A stretch of 24,806 nucleotides of DNA, from the IMG/VR virus record IMGVR_UViG_3300009409_000041, positions 1 through 24,806 of that record; one strand, written 5' to 3'. Origin of the DNA: a virus. The stretch's first letter is position 1; the number at the start of each line of letters is the position of its first letter. This document shows, one piece after another, positions 12,849-22,012 of this stretch. Below the pieces are notes generated by a model. It was not told where the DNA came from. It made no database searches and saw only the letters and a list, made by a program, of their open reading frames with translations. A program made the translations under genes and the position numbers.

Positions 12849-13595
12849 ATGATTAACAACGTAAGGAAGACCGTATTATCTATACTCAATAAGAATAATT
12901 ACGGTTACATATCCCCTGATGATTTCAATATGTATGCTAGAGTAGCACAGCTTGAAGTCTTCGAGAACTACATGTATGAGTACAACCATCTTAACAACAA
13001 GATGAACGCTCGTCAAGTAGGTTCTGATTCAGCTGATGTAAGAGAACTTAAGCAGCAAGTTATAGAGGACTTCACACAGTCTACAATTATGACTACAGAT
13101 GGTAACAACACATTCAACCTACCTTCTCTAGTAGAGACAGGTGATGTGATATTTAAGATTATATCTGTAGACGCTAGAATCGAGACAGGTACAGCAGGAG
13201 TATTCGTATACCAAGCAACCTTTCAGAAGGTAACTCAATCTCAGTACAACAGAATGTCTGTATCAAACCTAATGAGTGCTGCTTCATACAACCCTCTTTA
13301 TGTAAAGAGTGGTTCACAGATTATATGTTACGGAGATAGCTATTCAGGTAATGAAGTTGTTATAGATTACATACGTTACCCACATCCACCGCAATGGACT
13401 TACTTAACTATCGGTGGAGGAGAGCCTATGTTCGATGAGTCTAGTGGTAGTTACCAAGATTTCGAGGTAGCCCCTTCAGAGGAGACAGAGTTAATCAATA
13501 AGATTCTGCAGATGGCAGGTATGTCTATCAGAGAGATACAGGCAGTACAGTCAGCAGGGTTAGAAGAAACAGAACGTAAACAAGAACAGAAGTAA
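12849..13595 (+). CDS. Neck/ring (head-tail connector) protein candidate
   Basis: I start this at ATG 12849, giving 248 residues; an upstream TTG at 12834 would translate the promoter box itself. The N-terminal 60 residues are helical (MINNVRKTVLSILNKNNYGY, then DDFNMYARVAQLEVFENYMYEYN), the middle is beta-rich (NTFNLPSLVETGDVIFKIIS, VVIDYIRYPHPPQW), and a helical end is acidic (SEETELINKILQMAGMSIRE). This plan of helices around a beta core, first gene after the capsid module, is what I associate with crAss-related ring or adaptor proteins beneath the portal. The TAATG overlap with the next gene suggests equal production. Position is the main argument. Confidence 0.55.
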   Translation: MINNVRKTVLSILNKNNYGYISPDDFNMYARVAQLEVFENYMYEYNHLNNKMNARQVGSDSADVRELKQQVIEDFTQSTIMTTDGNNTFNLPSLVETGDVIFKIISVDARIETGTAGVFVYQATFQKVTQSQYNRMSVSNLMSAASYNPLYVKSGSQIICYGDSYSGNEVVIDYIRYPHPPQWTYLTIGGGEPMFDESSGSYQDFEVAPSEETELINKILQMAGMSIREIQAVQSAGLEETERKQEQK

Positions 13596-14425
13596 TGGGT
13601 TTATTATCACACTATCAATACTATAAGAATGGTGGCTTACCTCCTCAGGATGCGAATTGGGGTAGCTATCAGTACACTACGTTGGCTGACGTTATCAATA
13701 ACTATAAGTTAGTTTACACAGGTAATCAGGCTCAGGTTAATAACGTAGCTGACCACATTATTATGTTCCATGCCAAGAGAGCAATACAGGAACTACATTA
13801 CGATGCATTCAAGGAAGTTAATGCTATAGAGCTTCACGTAGAAGACACTCTTCGTTTCATCCTTCCTAGAGACTACGTAGACTACGTAAGAATTTCTATG
13901 GTAAAGGGAGGTATACTACACCCACTATCACAGAACCCACAGATATTGTCAGCTACTTCTTACGAGCAGGATACTGCAGGTGAGTTAGTGTTTGACGGAG
14001 TTAACTTAACAGAGGTTGACAGTGATTTAGATTTAGCTGAAGGAGCAAGACTCTTTCAGATAGGACAAGGTTCTAATGCTTTGCATTCTAATCAGAACCC
14101 ACAGTTCTCTATAGATAAAGCAAGAGGAGTAATAAACTTTACTTCTGCTATGTCAGGTGAGTCTTGTATAGTTGAATACATATCTGACGGTATGTCTGAC
14201 AACAACCCTAATAACATTTCGGTTAATAAATTCTTTGAAGATTACCTTTACGCTTACATCACATACGCTATACTTGATTCTAAGTTAGGTGTACAAGAAT
14301 ACATTATACGTAGAGCACTTAAGAAGAAGACAGCTCTATTACGTAACGCACGTATACGCATAAGCGATATTAGTCCGGGACGTTTACTACAGACTTTACG
14401 CCAACAAGGAAACACAATTAAGTAA
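13595..14425 (+). CDS. Neck/tail adaptor protein candidate (P22 gp4-like position)
   Basis: The 276-residue protein has a helical segment (NNVADHIIMFHAKRAIQELHYDAF, about 47-70), then a beta stretch with the characteristic LHVEDTLRFILPRDYVDYVR (about 79-98). A hydrophobic pattern GRLxPL-like (GGILHPLSQNPQI) follows, and a basic C-terminus (EYIIRRALKKKTALLRNARI). I remember FxLPxDYVxxVRIS-type proteins just upstream of the long tail protein in Bacteroidetes podophages, described as head-completion or tail-stabilisation proteins. It overlaps both neighbours by TAATG. Its likely place is between portal and tail hub. Confidence 0.55.
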   Translation: MGLLSHYQYYKNGGLPPQDANWGSYQYTTLADVINNYKLVYTGNQAQVNNVADHIIMFHAKRAIQELHYDAFKEVNAIELHVEDTLRFILPRDYVDYVRISMVKGGILHPLSQNPQILSATSYEQDTAGELVFDGVNLTEVDSDLDLAEGARLFQIGQGSNALHSNQNPQFSIDKARGVINFTSAMSGESCIVEYISDGMSDNNPNNISVNKFFEDYLYAYITYAILDSKLGVQEYIIRRALKKKTALLRNARIRISDISPGRLLQTLRQQGNTIK

Positions 14426-17400
14426 TGAGCACATTAGCTAGAAACTTTGTTCAAGGCAAGATGAACAAGGAGCTCAATGAGCGACTTATCCCTGCCGGGG
14501 AATACGTAGATGCCACTAACGTCAGAATAAGCTCTTCAGAGGGCTCTGAGGGTGGTGTAATAGAGAATGCTAAGGGTAACCTTAAGCTAACAACATTAAG
14601 TATAGATGCTCAGCTAGTCCATCTAAATACATTTGCTATCGGTTCATACGAGGATGGAGCTAATGAAACTATATATTGGTTTGTAACATCTGTATTCCCA
14701 TCATCTCATGATTCGAACAGAGCAGACTTTATATTATCGTACAACGCATTGACTGACATCACTACGTACCACGTAATAAGCATGCAGTCACCGGATGTGT
14801 TCGAAGAGACTGTCCTTAACTTCAGTGCTGAGCACAGGATAAACGACATCAACCTAGTAGGAGATATGTTATACTTCACGGACGGATTCAATCCTCCTAG
14901 AAAGATTAACGTAAAGAAGTCTTATGCTAAGCCTCAGTTTGTTAACTCTTACGTGGATTCTGTAGACGCTAGCGAGTACTTAGTAATTAAGAGACCACCT
15001 ATTGAAGCACCTATAGTAACACCTATAGATAATCCTGCTGACGGTACAGAGGATTGGTTCGCGGATAAGTTCGTGAGCTTTGCTTACAGATACAAGTATG
15101 ATGACGGTGAGTACTCAGCTACATCACAGTTCTCTGCACCTGTATTCAGACCATCAGTATCTAACATCAGCGCAGCTACTGCTTTGAATGAAGGAGCTGT
15201 TAACTCTGTAGAAGGAGCTAGAATAGATTTCAATACAGGAGACAATACAGTTGTAGGTATAGATATACTATACAAGGAGATGGACGACAACGTAATAAAG
15301 GTTGTTGAGAAGATTGACAAGAAGAGAGACGCTGTATCTAACGACGCTATAAACACTTATGTCTTTGACGGCAATAAGGTTTACACTATACTACCTGAGT
15401 CAGAGATACTCAGGTCATTTGATAACGTTCCCTTAAGTGCTAGAACACAAACTCTTATGAGTAACCGTTTGATATACGGTAATTACGTAGAGGGATACGA
15501 TATGATAGACGCTGAAGGAAGAACAGTTAGAATTGGATACACTCCTACTGTATCAAGTACTGAGGTGGCTAACGATTCTATTGAGCTATCTCTTCAGGAT
15601 TACGAGACCGTGAATCAAGATACATTGACTGCAGTTTCTAGCGTGTACTACAACTTCGAAGGTTACGAACTAAACAAAGGTTCGTTCTTAGACTTTACAT
15701 TCTCTATAGGAGGTGGTGATACTACATTCGCGGTAGACGTGGACGCTACACAAACTCTAGCTTGGAGTTACCAACTACAAAAGGACTACGCTACTGTAAA
15801 CGATTTAATAATTGATACAGATTTCCAAAGCAGACTAGGTAACCTCTCGTCAGCTAAGCCTGTATACTCAGCTACAGTTCCTACATCTTGTTCAGGCTCT
15901 ACATTATTTGATTCATTTGCTTGTACTATTGACGTAGTGAATGGTTCATACAGAAAACTAGACACTACAGGTTATGTGGTTGCAGCTACAGGTTCAGGAG
16001 CTACAGGATTATTCCCTGACTCTACATCTGTAATCAGCCTTACATTCCCCGGAATGCTTTATGTATTAGACCCTGCTGCTCCTAGTAACGATGTTCAGAT
16101 GCAAGTCTTTGACGTTACAGCAGCTACATTAAACCTGTCAGATAGAACAGGAGATGGAAGTCTAAAGTCTAACCGTAACTACGAGGTAGGTATGGTATAC
16201 ATGGATGATTTCAATCGTTCAACTACAGCTCTAGTAAGTAAGCACAGCAATTTCAGTATAGACATAGATAAGTCTTCACTGAACAACACATTAAACATAG
16301 AGATACCTAAGGGGCAGAAGCCACCTTCATGGGCTAGTAGATACAAGTTTGTTATTAAGCAAGAAGAAGAGGATTACAATACTATCTACTCTGATTTCTA
16401 CTACGCTGACTCTAAGTCTAAGTACAGCTACTTCCTTGTAGAAGGAGAGAATGCTGCTAAGATTAATGAGGGTGATATACTAATCATAAAGGCTGACGGA
16501 AACGGGCCTCTTAATGACGTAAGGAAAGTTACGGTACTAGAGAAGAAGGCACAAGAAGAGGACTTCATTACAACATTTGATGCTGACGGTAACGCAGTTA
16601 CTCCTATAGCAGGAGTATACATGAAGATTATGGCTGATGAATTTGCTGCTACCAATAACGGTTCAGCTTCTCACAGTGTGAAGTTCGATGATGATTCTGC
16701 AAGATGGGTAACCAACGAAAACGGTAGATACCCTAAAGCATTTGTAGGTCCTTTCCTAACCGGTGGGGTAGATATAGCTATACCTGCAGGAAGTCGCATT
16801 GCATTCCAAGCTAGATTTAGAAGGGCAGGTGGTAGTGGAGCATGTGAGCAGAGAGACTACACTCTTACACTAGACCTTGCATCTCCTGCTTCGTACCCTA
16901 CCTTTAGAGATTGGTGGAACGGAGAGCAGATATACAACTTACTAGACTCAGGCACTCAAACTGTCGGAGGTTCTAATGATGAGGTTAGCAACGTTATGAT
17001 TAACACAGAGACTACTCTAACTTACGAGCAGTCAGTAAACATTAGTGAAGAAGTAGAGGGTGGTATATTAGGTAACGAGTCTACTAACAAATGGGCTTGG
17101 ACAAAGAGTCTCTACGGTGATGAAGACTACTTGGTTCTTATAGGAACTAAGGCTTGCGGAGTACAGCAATCTAAGCAATCATTCGTTTCAGGATACTGTA
17201 GAATTTCTAACCCTAACGGACACATAGTATTCGAGACAGAAGGTGATACAGCTAACCCTGATATATGGTACGAGAATGAGCAATCATTCCCTATCACAGG
17301 AGGATTCCATGCAGGAAGTACTCAAGACCAAACTGTTACGGACTCAGCTCTTATAGCTACGTCATTCCAAAACTGTTATGCTTTTGGTAATGGTATAGAG

Positions 17401-19068
17401 TCTTACAGAATTAAGGATTCTATTGTAGGTAACAAGATGAAGCTTGGTAACAGAGTCACATCTACACAAGCGCAGGACTACAAGTCAGCACACAGATTTG
17501 CTGACCTTATTTACAGTGGAGTTATCAATGACGAGTCTAACATTAATAGACTTAACGAATTTAACGGTGGTCTATTGAACTTCAAATCATTAGAGGATTC
17601 ATTCGGACCTATACAAATGATTGACGCACGTAAGACAGATATACTTGTATTACAAGAGGATAAGATTTCTACAGTACTAGCAGGTAAAAACCTATTGTCT
17701 ATGTCAGACTCCGCAAAAGGTGGAGCTTTACTTTCTGTTCCTGACGTATTAGGACAGCAGTTATCAAGACAAGAAGATTTCGGTATCAGTAACAACCCTG
17801 AGAGCTATGCATCTCACAGTGGTGTTAAGTACTTTACAGATGTAAAGAGAGGTGCAGTCCTTCAGATGGCAGGTGATACATTGACTAATGTTGCTAACGC
17901 AGGCATGGCTTCATACTTTAGAGAGCAGTTCATAGAAGATTCTACAACATACAAGCTAGGAGGATATGACCCTTACATGAAGGAGTACATCCTATCTAAC
18001 TCAGCTTCATCAGGAGTAGGTGCTTCAGTTAGTGTAGATTGCGGACAGACTATGTCTATAAGTCTAGACGAAGGAGAGGTATTTACTATGACTGTAAACT
18101 ATGATGATATCATAGGAGTTGTAGACAACGCTATTGTAGTATCTCCCGGAGATTTATTAGATGTTATATATACCTACAACGGTGCGTCACTTGACGACAC
18201 GAACTTATTAGGTATCACTAGCCTTACTACTATAGATAAGAATGTTAGAGGACTCAACACTATTACTTATACTATGACAGCTGCTACAGCTCAGACAGTA
18301 GAGTGGACTACAGGATGTGTTACAGCCCCTACATTAAACGTGATACAAATGATTGTATCAGACAATGGTGGTGCAGGCAAAGTAACATTAGCTGAGTACT
18401 ACGTTGACAACGAGGTAGGATACGTATCAAACTCTATATCTCAGTACGCTACATTGGCTAGTGATTTATCTAACGATACATTAGTGTCTCAGTACACAGC
18501 GTACCAAGGAATACAGGGAAGTGGAGCTATACCTAACGCTGATGATACAGTTTATATGTCAATTAAAGATAACGGAGTTTCTGACTTCGCCTTTGATGCA
18601 TCGGCTGAGAATAAGATGTTCGCACTTAAGACATCAGCACAGTACACTGACTCATCTGTTGACGCATTAGCAGCATTAGCAGCAGCTACAGAGATTACTA
18701 ACATAGTTGAACAACCTGCAACCCTTAATGGAGACGTGGTATGGGAGGGAAGCTTTACTTTAAGTAACACTCCATCAGATACATACCTATATTTAATATA
18801 CGATTTAAGAACTTACAATGCAGAGTGGATTTCATTCGGTAATACAGCATCGTTAGCTTGCTGTAATCAGGTGTGTTCTACTAATGGTAACTACCTTGTG
18901 TTTAACGGTACTACATCTACTCAAGCTATAAACTACGTACAAGCAGGAGGAGCATCAGCAACTACCATCATATTAGCAGGAGCGTCTACGACTCTCATAT
19001 CTGAGACAGAACCTTCACCAAGTGTAGTGTCTGACAAAATTTCAATAACATTAACAAGCTGTAACTAA
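14425..19068 (+). CDS. Giant tail hub/tubular protein (crAss-type 'stabilization' protein)
   Basis: With 1547 residues this is the largest complete protein here. Its N-terminus (FVQGKMNKELNERLIPAGEY, then VDATNVRISSSEGSEGG) matches the GxMNKDxDERLxPxGEYxDAxNVRxSxSEGSDxG motif I know from long podovirus tail proteins of Bacteroidetes phages, comparable in position to P22 gp10 and T7 gp12. Residues about 1025-1190 carry a second conserved block (SNINRLNEFNGGLLNF, VLQEDKISTVLAGKN, SNNPESYASHSG, FTDVKRGAVLQMAG). The remainder is beta-rich and Ser/Thr/Asp-rich, with Ig-like stretches and several cysteines near the end. There is no membrane span. It probably forms the tail nozzle, with the C-terminal part possibly host-facing. 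Arginine is mostly AGA, unlike the capsid gene. Confidence 0.7.
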   Translation: MSTLARNFVQGKMNKELNERLIPAGEYVDATNVRISSSEGSEGGVIENAKGNLKLTTLSIDAQLVHLNTFAIGSYEDGANETIYWFVTSVFPSSHDSNRADFILSYNALTDITTYHVISMQSPDVFEETVLNFSAEHRINDINLVGDMLYFTDGFNPPRKINVKKSYAKPQFVNSYVDSVDASEYLVIKRPPIEAPIVTPIDNPADGTEDWFADKFVSFAYRYKYDDGEYSATSQFSAPVFRPSVSNISAATALNEGAVNSVEGARIDFNTGDNTVVGIDILYKEMDDNVIKVVEKIDKKRDAVSNDAINTYVFDGNKVYTILPESEILRSFDNVPLSARTQTLMSNRLIYGNYVEGYDMIDAEGRTVRIGYTPTVSSTEVANDSIELSLQDYETVNQDTLTAVSSVYYNFEGYELNKGSFLDFTFSIGGGDTTFAVDVDATQTLAWSYQLQKDYATVNDLIIDTDFQSRLGNLSSAKPVYSATVPTSCSGSTLFDSFACTIDVVNGSYRKLDTTGYVVAATGSGATGLFPDSTSVISLTFPGMLYVLDPAAPSNDVQMQVFDVTAATLNLSDRTGDGSLKSNRNYEVGMVYMDDFNRSTTALVSKHSNFSIDIDKSSLNNTLNIEIPKGQKPPSWASRYKFVIKQEEEDYNTIYSDFYYADSKSKYSYFLVEGENAAKINEGDILIIKADGNGPLNDVRKVTVLEKKAQEEDFITTFDADGNAVTPIAGVYMKIMADEFAATNNGSASHSVKFDDDSARWVTNENGRYPKAFVGPFLTGGVDIAIPAGSRIAFQARFRRAGGSGACEQRDYTLTLDLASPASYPTFRDWWNGEQIYNLLDSGTQTVGGSNDEVSNVMINTETTLTYEQSVNISEEVEGGILGNESTNKWAWTKSLYGDEDYLVLIGTKACGVQQSKQSFVSGYCRISNPNGHIVFETEGDTANPDIWYENEQSFPITGGFHAGSTQDQTVTDSALIATSFQNCYAFGNGIESYRIKDSIVGNKMKLGNRVTSTQAQDYKSAHRFADLIYSGVINDESNINRLNEFNGGLLNFKSLEDSFGPIQMIDARKTDILVLQEDKISTVLAGKNLLSMSDSAKGGALLSVPDVLGQQLSRQEDFGISNNPESYASHSGVKYFTDVKRGAVLQMAGDTLTNVANAGMASYFREQFIEDSTTYKLGGYDPYMKEYILSNSASSGVGASVSVDCGQTMSISLDEGEVFTMTVNYDDIIGVVDNAIVVSPGDLLDVIYTYNGASLDDTNLLGITSLTTIDKNVRGLNTITYTMTAATAQTVEWTTGCVTAPTLNVIQMIVSDNGGAGKVTLAEYYVDNEVGYVSNSISQYATLASDLSNDTLVSQYTAYQGIQGSGAIPNADDTVYMSIKDNGVSDFAFDASAENKMFALKTSAQYTDSSVDALAALAAATEITNIVEQPATLNGDVVWEGSFTLSNTPSDTYLYLIYDLRTYNAEWISFGNTASLACCNQVCSTNGNYLVFNGTTSTQAINYVQAGGASATTIILAGASTTLISETEPSPSVVSDKISITLTSCN

Positions 19069-19997
19069 TGGGACTAATATCTTCATACTACATAAACAGT
19101 AGCTCGTATGCTACTGCTACTGCTATCTTTACGAATGTAGCATTAACTACCTTAGCTCCTGACGGATTCTATTCTATGGAAGGAATAGTTAGAGAGCAGA
19201 GTGGTGGTGTACTTCAGCAGACTGAAGACTGTAACGAATGCAATTCAACTTGCAGCGGTGATTTAGTAACTGTCATAGGAGGAGAAGGTACTTATACCTA
19301 CTCAGCATATGTTGGTGACGATATAGGTTCTGTAAGAATAGAGGTTGATACTTTCAATTCTGCTTGCGGATTTGAGGTAGTAAACGGGGCTTCTACTACT
19401 AGTGTTATATCTAGTAAGAACCTAGGTAGGTTGGCTAACCCTTCCTCATTCAGGCATACATATATAGGGACTCCTTCTGAGTTCAATCTATTCTCAGCAA
19501 GCTACGCTAACTACGATTACTTAGGAGAGGAATGGGTTCAGGACGGTAACGCTACAATAAACACAGCTTCAAACGATAATCTAACTAACGCTGTATATCA
19601 CGGTGGAGGAGTTATGACTTTACCTAAGATATCTATCACGAACAATGTCTTCAGCGTAGTAGTTCAAGCACCTGTAGTAGCACTCCAAGATGCACCTAGC
19701 TTTACTGTTAAGATAGATTGCGTCAGAGACCTACCTTTCTTTATCGGCTCGTTCCCTACTCATGCTACTTCTGCAGATGCATGTAACGGAACGTCAACAG
19801 TTAAAATTTACGCTCAGCCTGTAAACGGTATTGAGTCTATAACTGATGATTCAGTTACACCGGGGCTATACGACTTTGTATTCGCAGACAAATACGGTGT
19901 GAGTGTTAAGCCTGATGGTTTCTATACCTATGCAGGAGGATACATTGAAGTAGAGGATGGAGTAATAATTGATATTGATGAGTGCGGAGGCGCGTAA
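19068..19997 (+). CDS. Tail-associated protein with two PDGFY-type repeats
   Basis: This 309-residue protein begins YYINSSSYATATAIFTN, then LTTLAPDGFYSMEGIVRE. That pattern (F/Y-x-x-A-T-A-h-Y/F-T-[DN]-x-x-L-x-T-x-A-P-D-G-[FY]-Y-S) I recall in surface-exposed tail proteins of marine Bacteroidetes phages. A related unit closes the chain: YDFVFADKYGVSVKPDGFYT, with PDGFY at 282-286, a GG and a Cys at 306, against PDGFY at 31-35 and Cys55. Cysteines at 55, 58 and 62 form a CxxCxxxC cluster. It overlaps the giant tail protein by TAATG, so it probably joins it. A receptor-binding or fibre role is plausible but unproven. Confidence 0.55.
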   Translation: MGLISSYYINSSSYATATAIFTNVALTTLAPDGFYSMEGIVREQSGGVLQQTEDCNECNSTCSGDLVTVIGGEGTYTYSAYVGDDIGSVRIEVDTFNSACGFEVVNGASTTSVISSKNLGRLANPSSFRHTYIGTPSEFNLFSASYANYDYLGEEWVQDGNATINTASNDNLTNAVYHGGGVMTLPKISITNNVFSVVVQAPVVALQDAPSFTVKIDCVRDLPFFIGSFPTHATSADACNGTSTVKIYAQPVNGIESITDDSVTPGLYDFVFADKYGVSVKPDGFYTYAGGYIEVEDGVIIDIDECGGA

Positions 19998-20007
19998 TAA
20001 ATAAGAC

Positions 20008-20796
20008 ATGGCAAAATTTACAATAGCATACAGCGAAAAGAATCAAGGCTTCCCTTCATTCTACTCATACGAGCCTGAGAGCATGATTGGTATGAATAAC
20101 AGGTTCTTCTCTTTTAAGAAGGGTGAGTTATACATACATAACTCTAACGAAGTCAATAGGAATAGCTTCTACAATGTAGACAACGATACTAATGTTAAGG
20201 TTGTCTTTAACAAGAGTTCTTTAGAGAACAAAATATTTAAGACAGTTAACTTAGAAGGAACACACCCTTGGAAAGTTGCTATCACTTCAGATATACAGGA
20301 CACAGGTACTATTGAATCAAGTTGGTTCGTGCCTACAGAAGGAAGCCACAGAGCTTTCGTAAGAAATACAGGAGGAGTTCCTATCGGTGCTGCAGATTTA
20401 CCCTTACGTTCAATGAACGGTATCGGTAGGACTTACTCCCACGCATCATTCGGTGATATTAGAACAGCTCAGTTCGAGCAGCCAAGCATAAACAATGCAG
20501 CTGTTGGTGATAAAGTTTACTACGCTCAAGCAGCTGATGGATATGAGGAGGTTAAATTATGGGGAACAGTAACCCTTGTTGGAGCGTCAGGAGGATTTGC
20601 TATACTTAACTTTGATGTTGAGCCGGGTGCTGTAGAACCAACTACACAATCTGCTTATGTATTAATAGCTAAGAACGCTATAGCAGAATCACACGGAGTT
20701 ATAGGACACTACGGTATCTTTGACTTAACTAACTCATCTACCACAGCTACAGAGTTGGCTGCAGTAGAAACTGAAGTAATGATAAGTAAAGCTTAA
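20008..20796 (+). CDS. Conserved tail-module protein, unknown function
   Basis: This 262-residue beta-rich protein starts FTIAYSEKNQGFPSFYSYEP, then MIGMNNRFFSFKKGELYIHN. I remember the pattern (Y-S-E-K-x-x-G-W/F-x-S-F-x-S-F-x-P-E-x-M-I-G-x-N-N-x-F-F-x-F-K-x-G-x-L-Y-x-H-N) in tail genes of crAss-related and other Bacteroidetes phages. Further conserved-looking parts are NRNSFYNV, NKIFKTVNLEG and SWFVPTEGSHRAFVRN. No enzyme motif is visible. It follows the previous tail gene after 10 bases and is last in the unit, with a promoter 7 bases past its stop. It is probably a virion tail component. Confidence 0.6.
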   Translation: MAKFTIAYSEKNQGFPSFYSYEPESMIGMNNRFFSFKKGELYIHNSNEVNRNSFYNVDNDTNVKVVFNKSSLENKIFKTVNLEGTHPWKVAITSDIQDTGTIESSWFVPTEGSHRAFVRNTGGVPIGAADLPLRSMNGIGRTYSHASFGDIRTAQFEQPSINNAAVGDKVYYAQAADGYEEVKLWGTVTLVGASGGFAILNFDVEPGAVEPTTQSAYVLIAKNAIAESHGVIGHYGIFDLTNSSTTATELAAVETEVMISKA

Positions 20797-20802
20797 TTGT
20801 TG

Positions 20803-20810
20803 TATATTTG
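20803..20810 (+). promoter_or_regulatory. Bacteroidetes-type -7 element, TATATTTG, for the GNAT and internal-protein unit
   Basis: TATATTTG begins seven bases after the preceding stop, with AATTGTTG before it and three bases (AGT) between it and the ATG at 20814. It is the closest promoter-to-start distance in the window. No terminator separates it from the tail unit. Confidence 0.6.
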
Positions 20811-20813
20811 AGT

Positions 20814-21215
20814 ATGCACACAAGACAGCTTAATACTACTGACTACGAGGATTTACTTTGTGGTTGGTGGAGTGACCACGGTTTCACAGCACCTAACCGA
20901 GATTTTCTTCCTGATAATGCTACAAGTGGAATGATAGCATACGACGGACGTACACCTGTAGTTGCAGGATTCTTGTACGAGACAAACTCTGCTACCGCTT
21001 GGGTGGAGTGGGTGATATCTAATAAGGAATACAGAGGTAAAGAAAGGAAGGCTCTAATACAGCTGTTGCTTACTGACTTAGAAGACTTGGCAAGAGACAA
21101 GGGATTTAGGTTTATCTTTGCAAGTAATAACAATAGCTTTTTGATTGAGCATTTCAAGAGTATAGGATACTCTGTTGGACAAACGAATAGCACGGAACTA
21201 ATAAAAGTAATATAA
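20814..21215 (+). CDS. GNAT-fold acetyltransferase-like protein
   Basis: I take ATG 20814 (133 residues); an alternative TTG start at 20808 lies inside the promoter box. The order DYEDLLCGWWSDHGFTAPNR, FLPDN, GMIAYDGRTPVVAGFLYETN, AWVEWVISNKEYRGKERK, LLLTDLEDLARDKGFRFIFA, LIEHFKSIGY follows a GNAT domain: two-strand sheet, motif A strand-loop-helix, and a final x-x-Y/F-G-Y-like strand. The acetyl-CoA loop (normally R/Q-x-x-G-x-G/A) is degenerate here, reading YRGKERKAL. Similar proteins with a WW-D-x-GF/W-TAP-x-x-FLPD start are frequent between structural genes of aquatic phages. Whether it acetylates a host target, a virion protein, or is only a scaffold is unknown. Confidence 0.65.
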   Translation: MHTRQLNTTDYEDLLCGWWSDHGFTAPNRDFLPDNATSGMIAYDGRTPVVAGFLYETNSATAWVEWVISNKEYRGKERKALIQLLLTDLEDLARDKGFRFIFASNNNSFLIEHFKSIGYSVGQTNSTELIKVI

Positions 21216-21216
21216 C

Positions 21217-22002
21217 ATGGGACTCGGAACAGCAGCTACTATAGGATTAATATCTTCAGGCACACAGGCAGGTATGTCTTTTGCTCAGGCAAGAAAGCAG
21301 GATGGATTAGTTAAAGCAGCTTCACTAGCTGCAGATGAGGCTATGAATGAAGCTCGTAAAAAGCTAGACGTGAACTACATGGAGGAGACTTCTATAGCTA
21401 CGCAAGCTTACAAGTTAGAGAGAGAGAATGCTAACATAGCAGGCGCAAGAGCTACTGACGCAGGTATGCAGAGTGAGAGAGGTGCAGCAGCTACAGCAGG
21501 TAGAGTATTAGCAGCAGAGAATTCAGCAGGAATGAACACTAGCTCACGTATGGAGCAGACGTTGGTTGATAGACAGAACAAAATTGTCACAGAAGATTCT
21601 AGATTACGTGATGCTAAAGTAAAGATTGACTTAGATATTGCAGCAGGAGCACAAGGTGCTATGGCTGATGCTAAAGCAGCACAGTCTTCAGCATTGATGG
21701 CAGGTATGGAAGGAGTTATGTCAGGAGCATCTACAGTATACGAGCAGTCAGACCTATATAAGCAGAACCTAGGACAACAGAGAAGTGGAGTTATGGCCTC
21801 AGACCTAGATGCACAAGGTATAACAGATTTCAATACACTAGGAGGTGTAGATGATGCAGGCGCGTTCAGCGGAGGTACTCTAGACCTAGCAGCTGTAGGA
21901 AGTATGGATGATAGAGCATTCAAGCAGTGGAAGAAGCAGCTATCTCCTGAACAGTGGGATATGCTTTCGAATAACAAGGGTTACATCTCAGGTCTAAAAT
22001 AA
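21217..22002 (+). CDS. Internal virion/ejection protein candidate (T7 gp14-like plan)
   Basis: This 261-residue protein opens with a small-residue hydrophobic segment (MGLGTAATIGLISSGTQAGM) and continues as Ala/Glu/Met-rich helix (AADEAMNEARKKLDVNYMEE, ERENANIAGARATDAGMQ, ENSAGMNTSSRMEQTLVDRQ). A Gly/Ala-rich middle precedes a Gly/Asp-rich region and a short helical end (FKQWKKQLSPEQWDML). Podovirus ejection proteins such as T7 gp14 share this plan: an N-terminal Gly/Ala segment that can insert into membrane, then long helices. It sits one base after the GNAT-like stop and before two further likely ejection proteins. Fold and function are inferred. Confidence 0.6.
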   Translation: MGLGTAATIGLISSGTQAGMSFAQARKQDGLVKAASLAADEAMNEARKKLDVNYMEETSIATQAYKLERENANIAGARATDAGMQSERGAAATAGRVLAAENSAGMNTSSRMEQTLVDRQNKIVTEDSRLRDAKVKIDLDIAAGAQGAMADAKAAQSSALMAGMEGVMSGASTVYEQSDLYKQNLGQQRSGVMASDLDAQGITDFNTLGGVDDAGAFSGGTLDLAAVGSMDDRAFKQWKKQLSPEQWDMLSNNKGYISGLK

Positions 22003-22012
22003 TTAAATCACA

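Noticed and set aside
21408-21977. 189-codon open frame on the minus strand
   Set aside because: It lies wholly inside the internal-protein gene at 21217-22002. It is a Ser/Cys/Ala-rich shadow of an Ala-rich gene, with no promoter or plausible start context.
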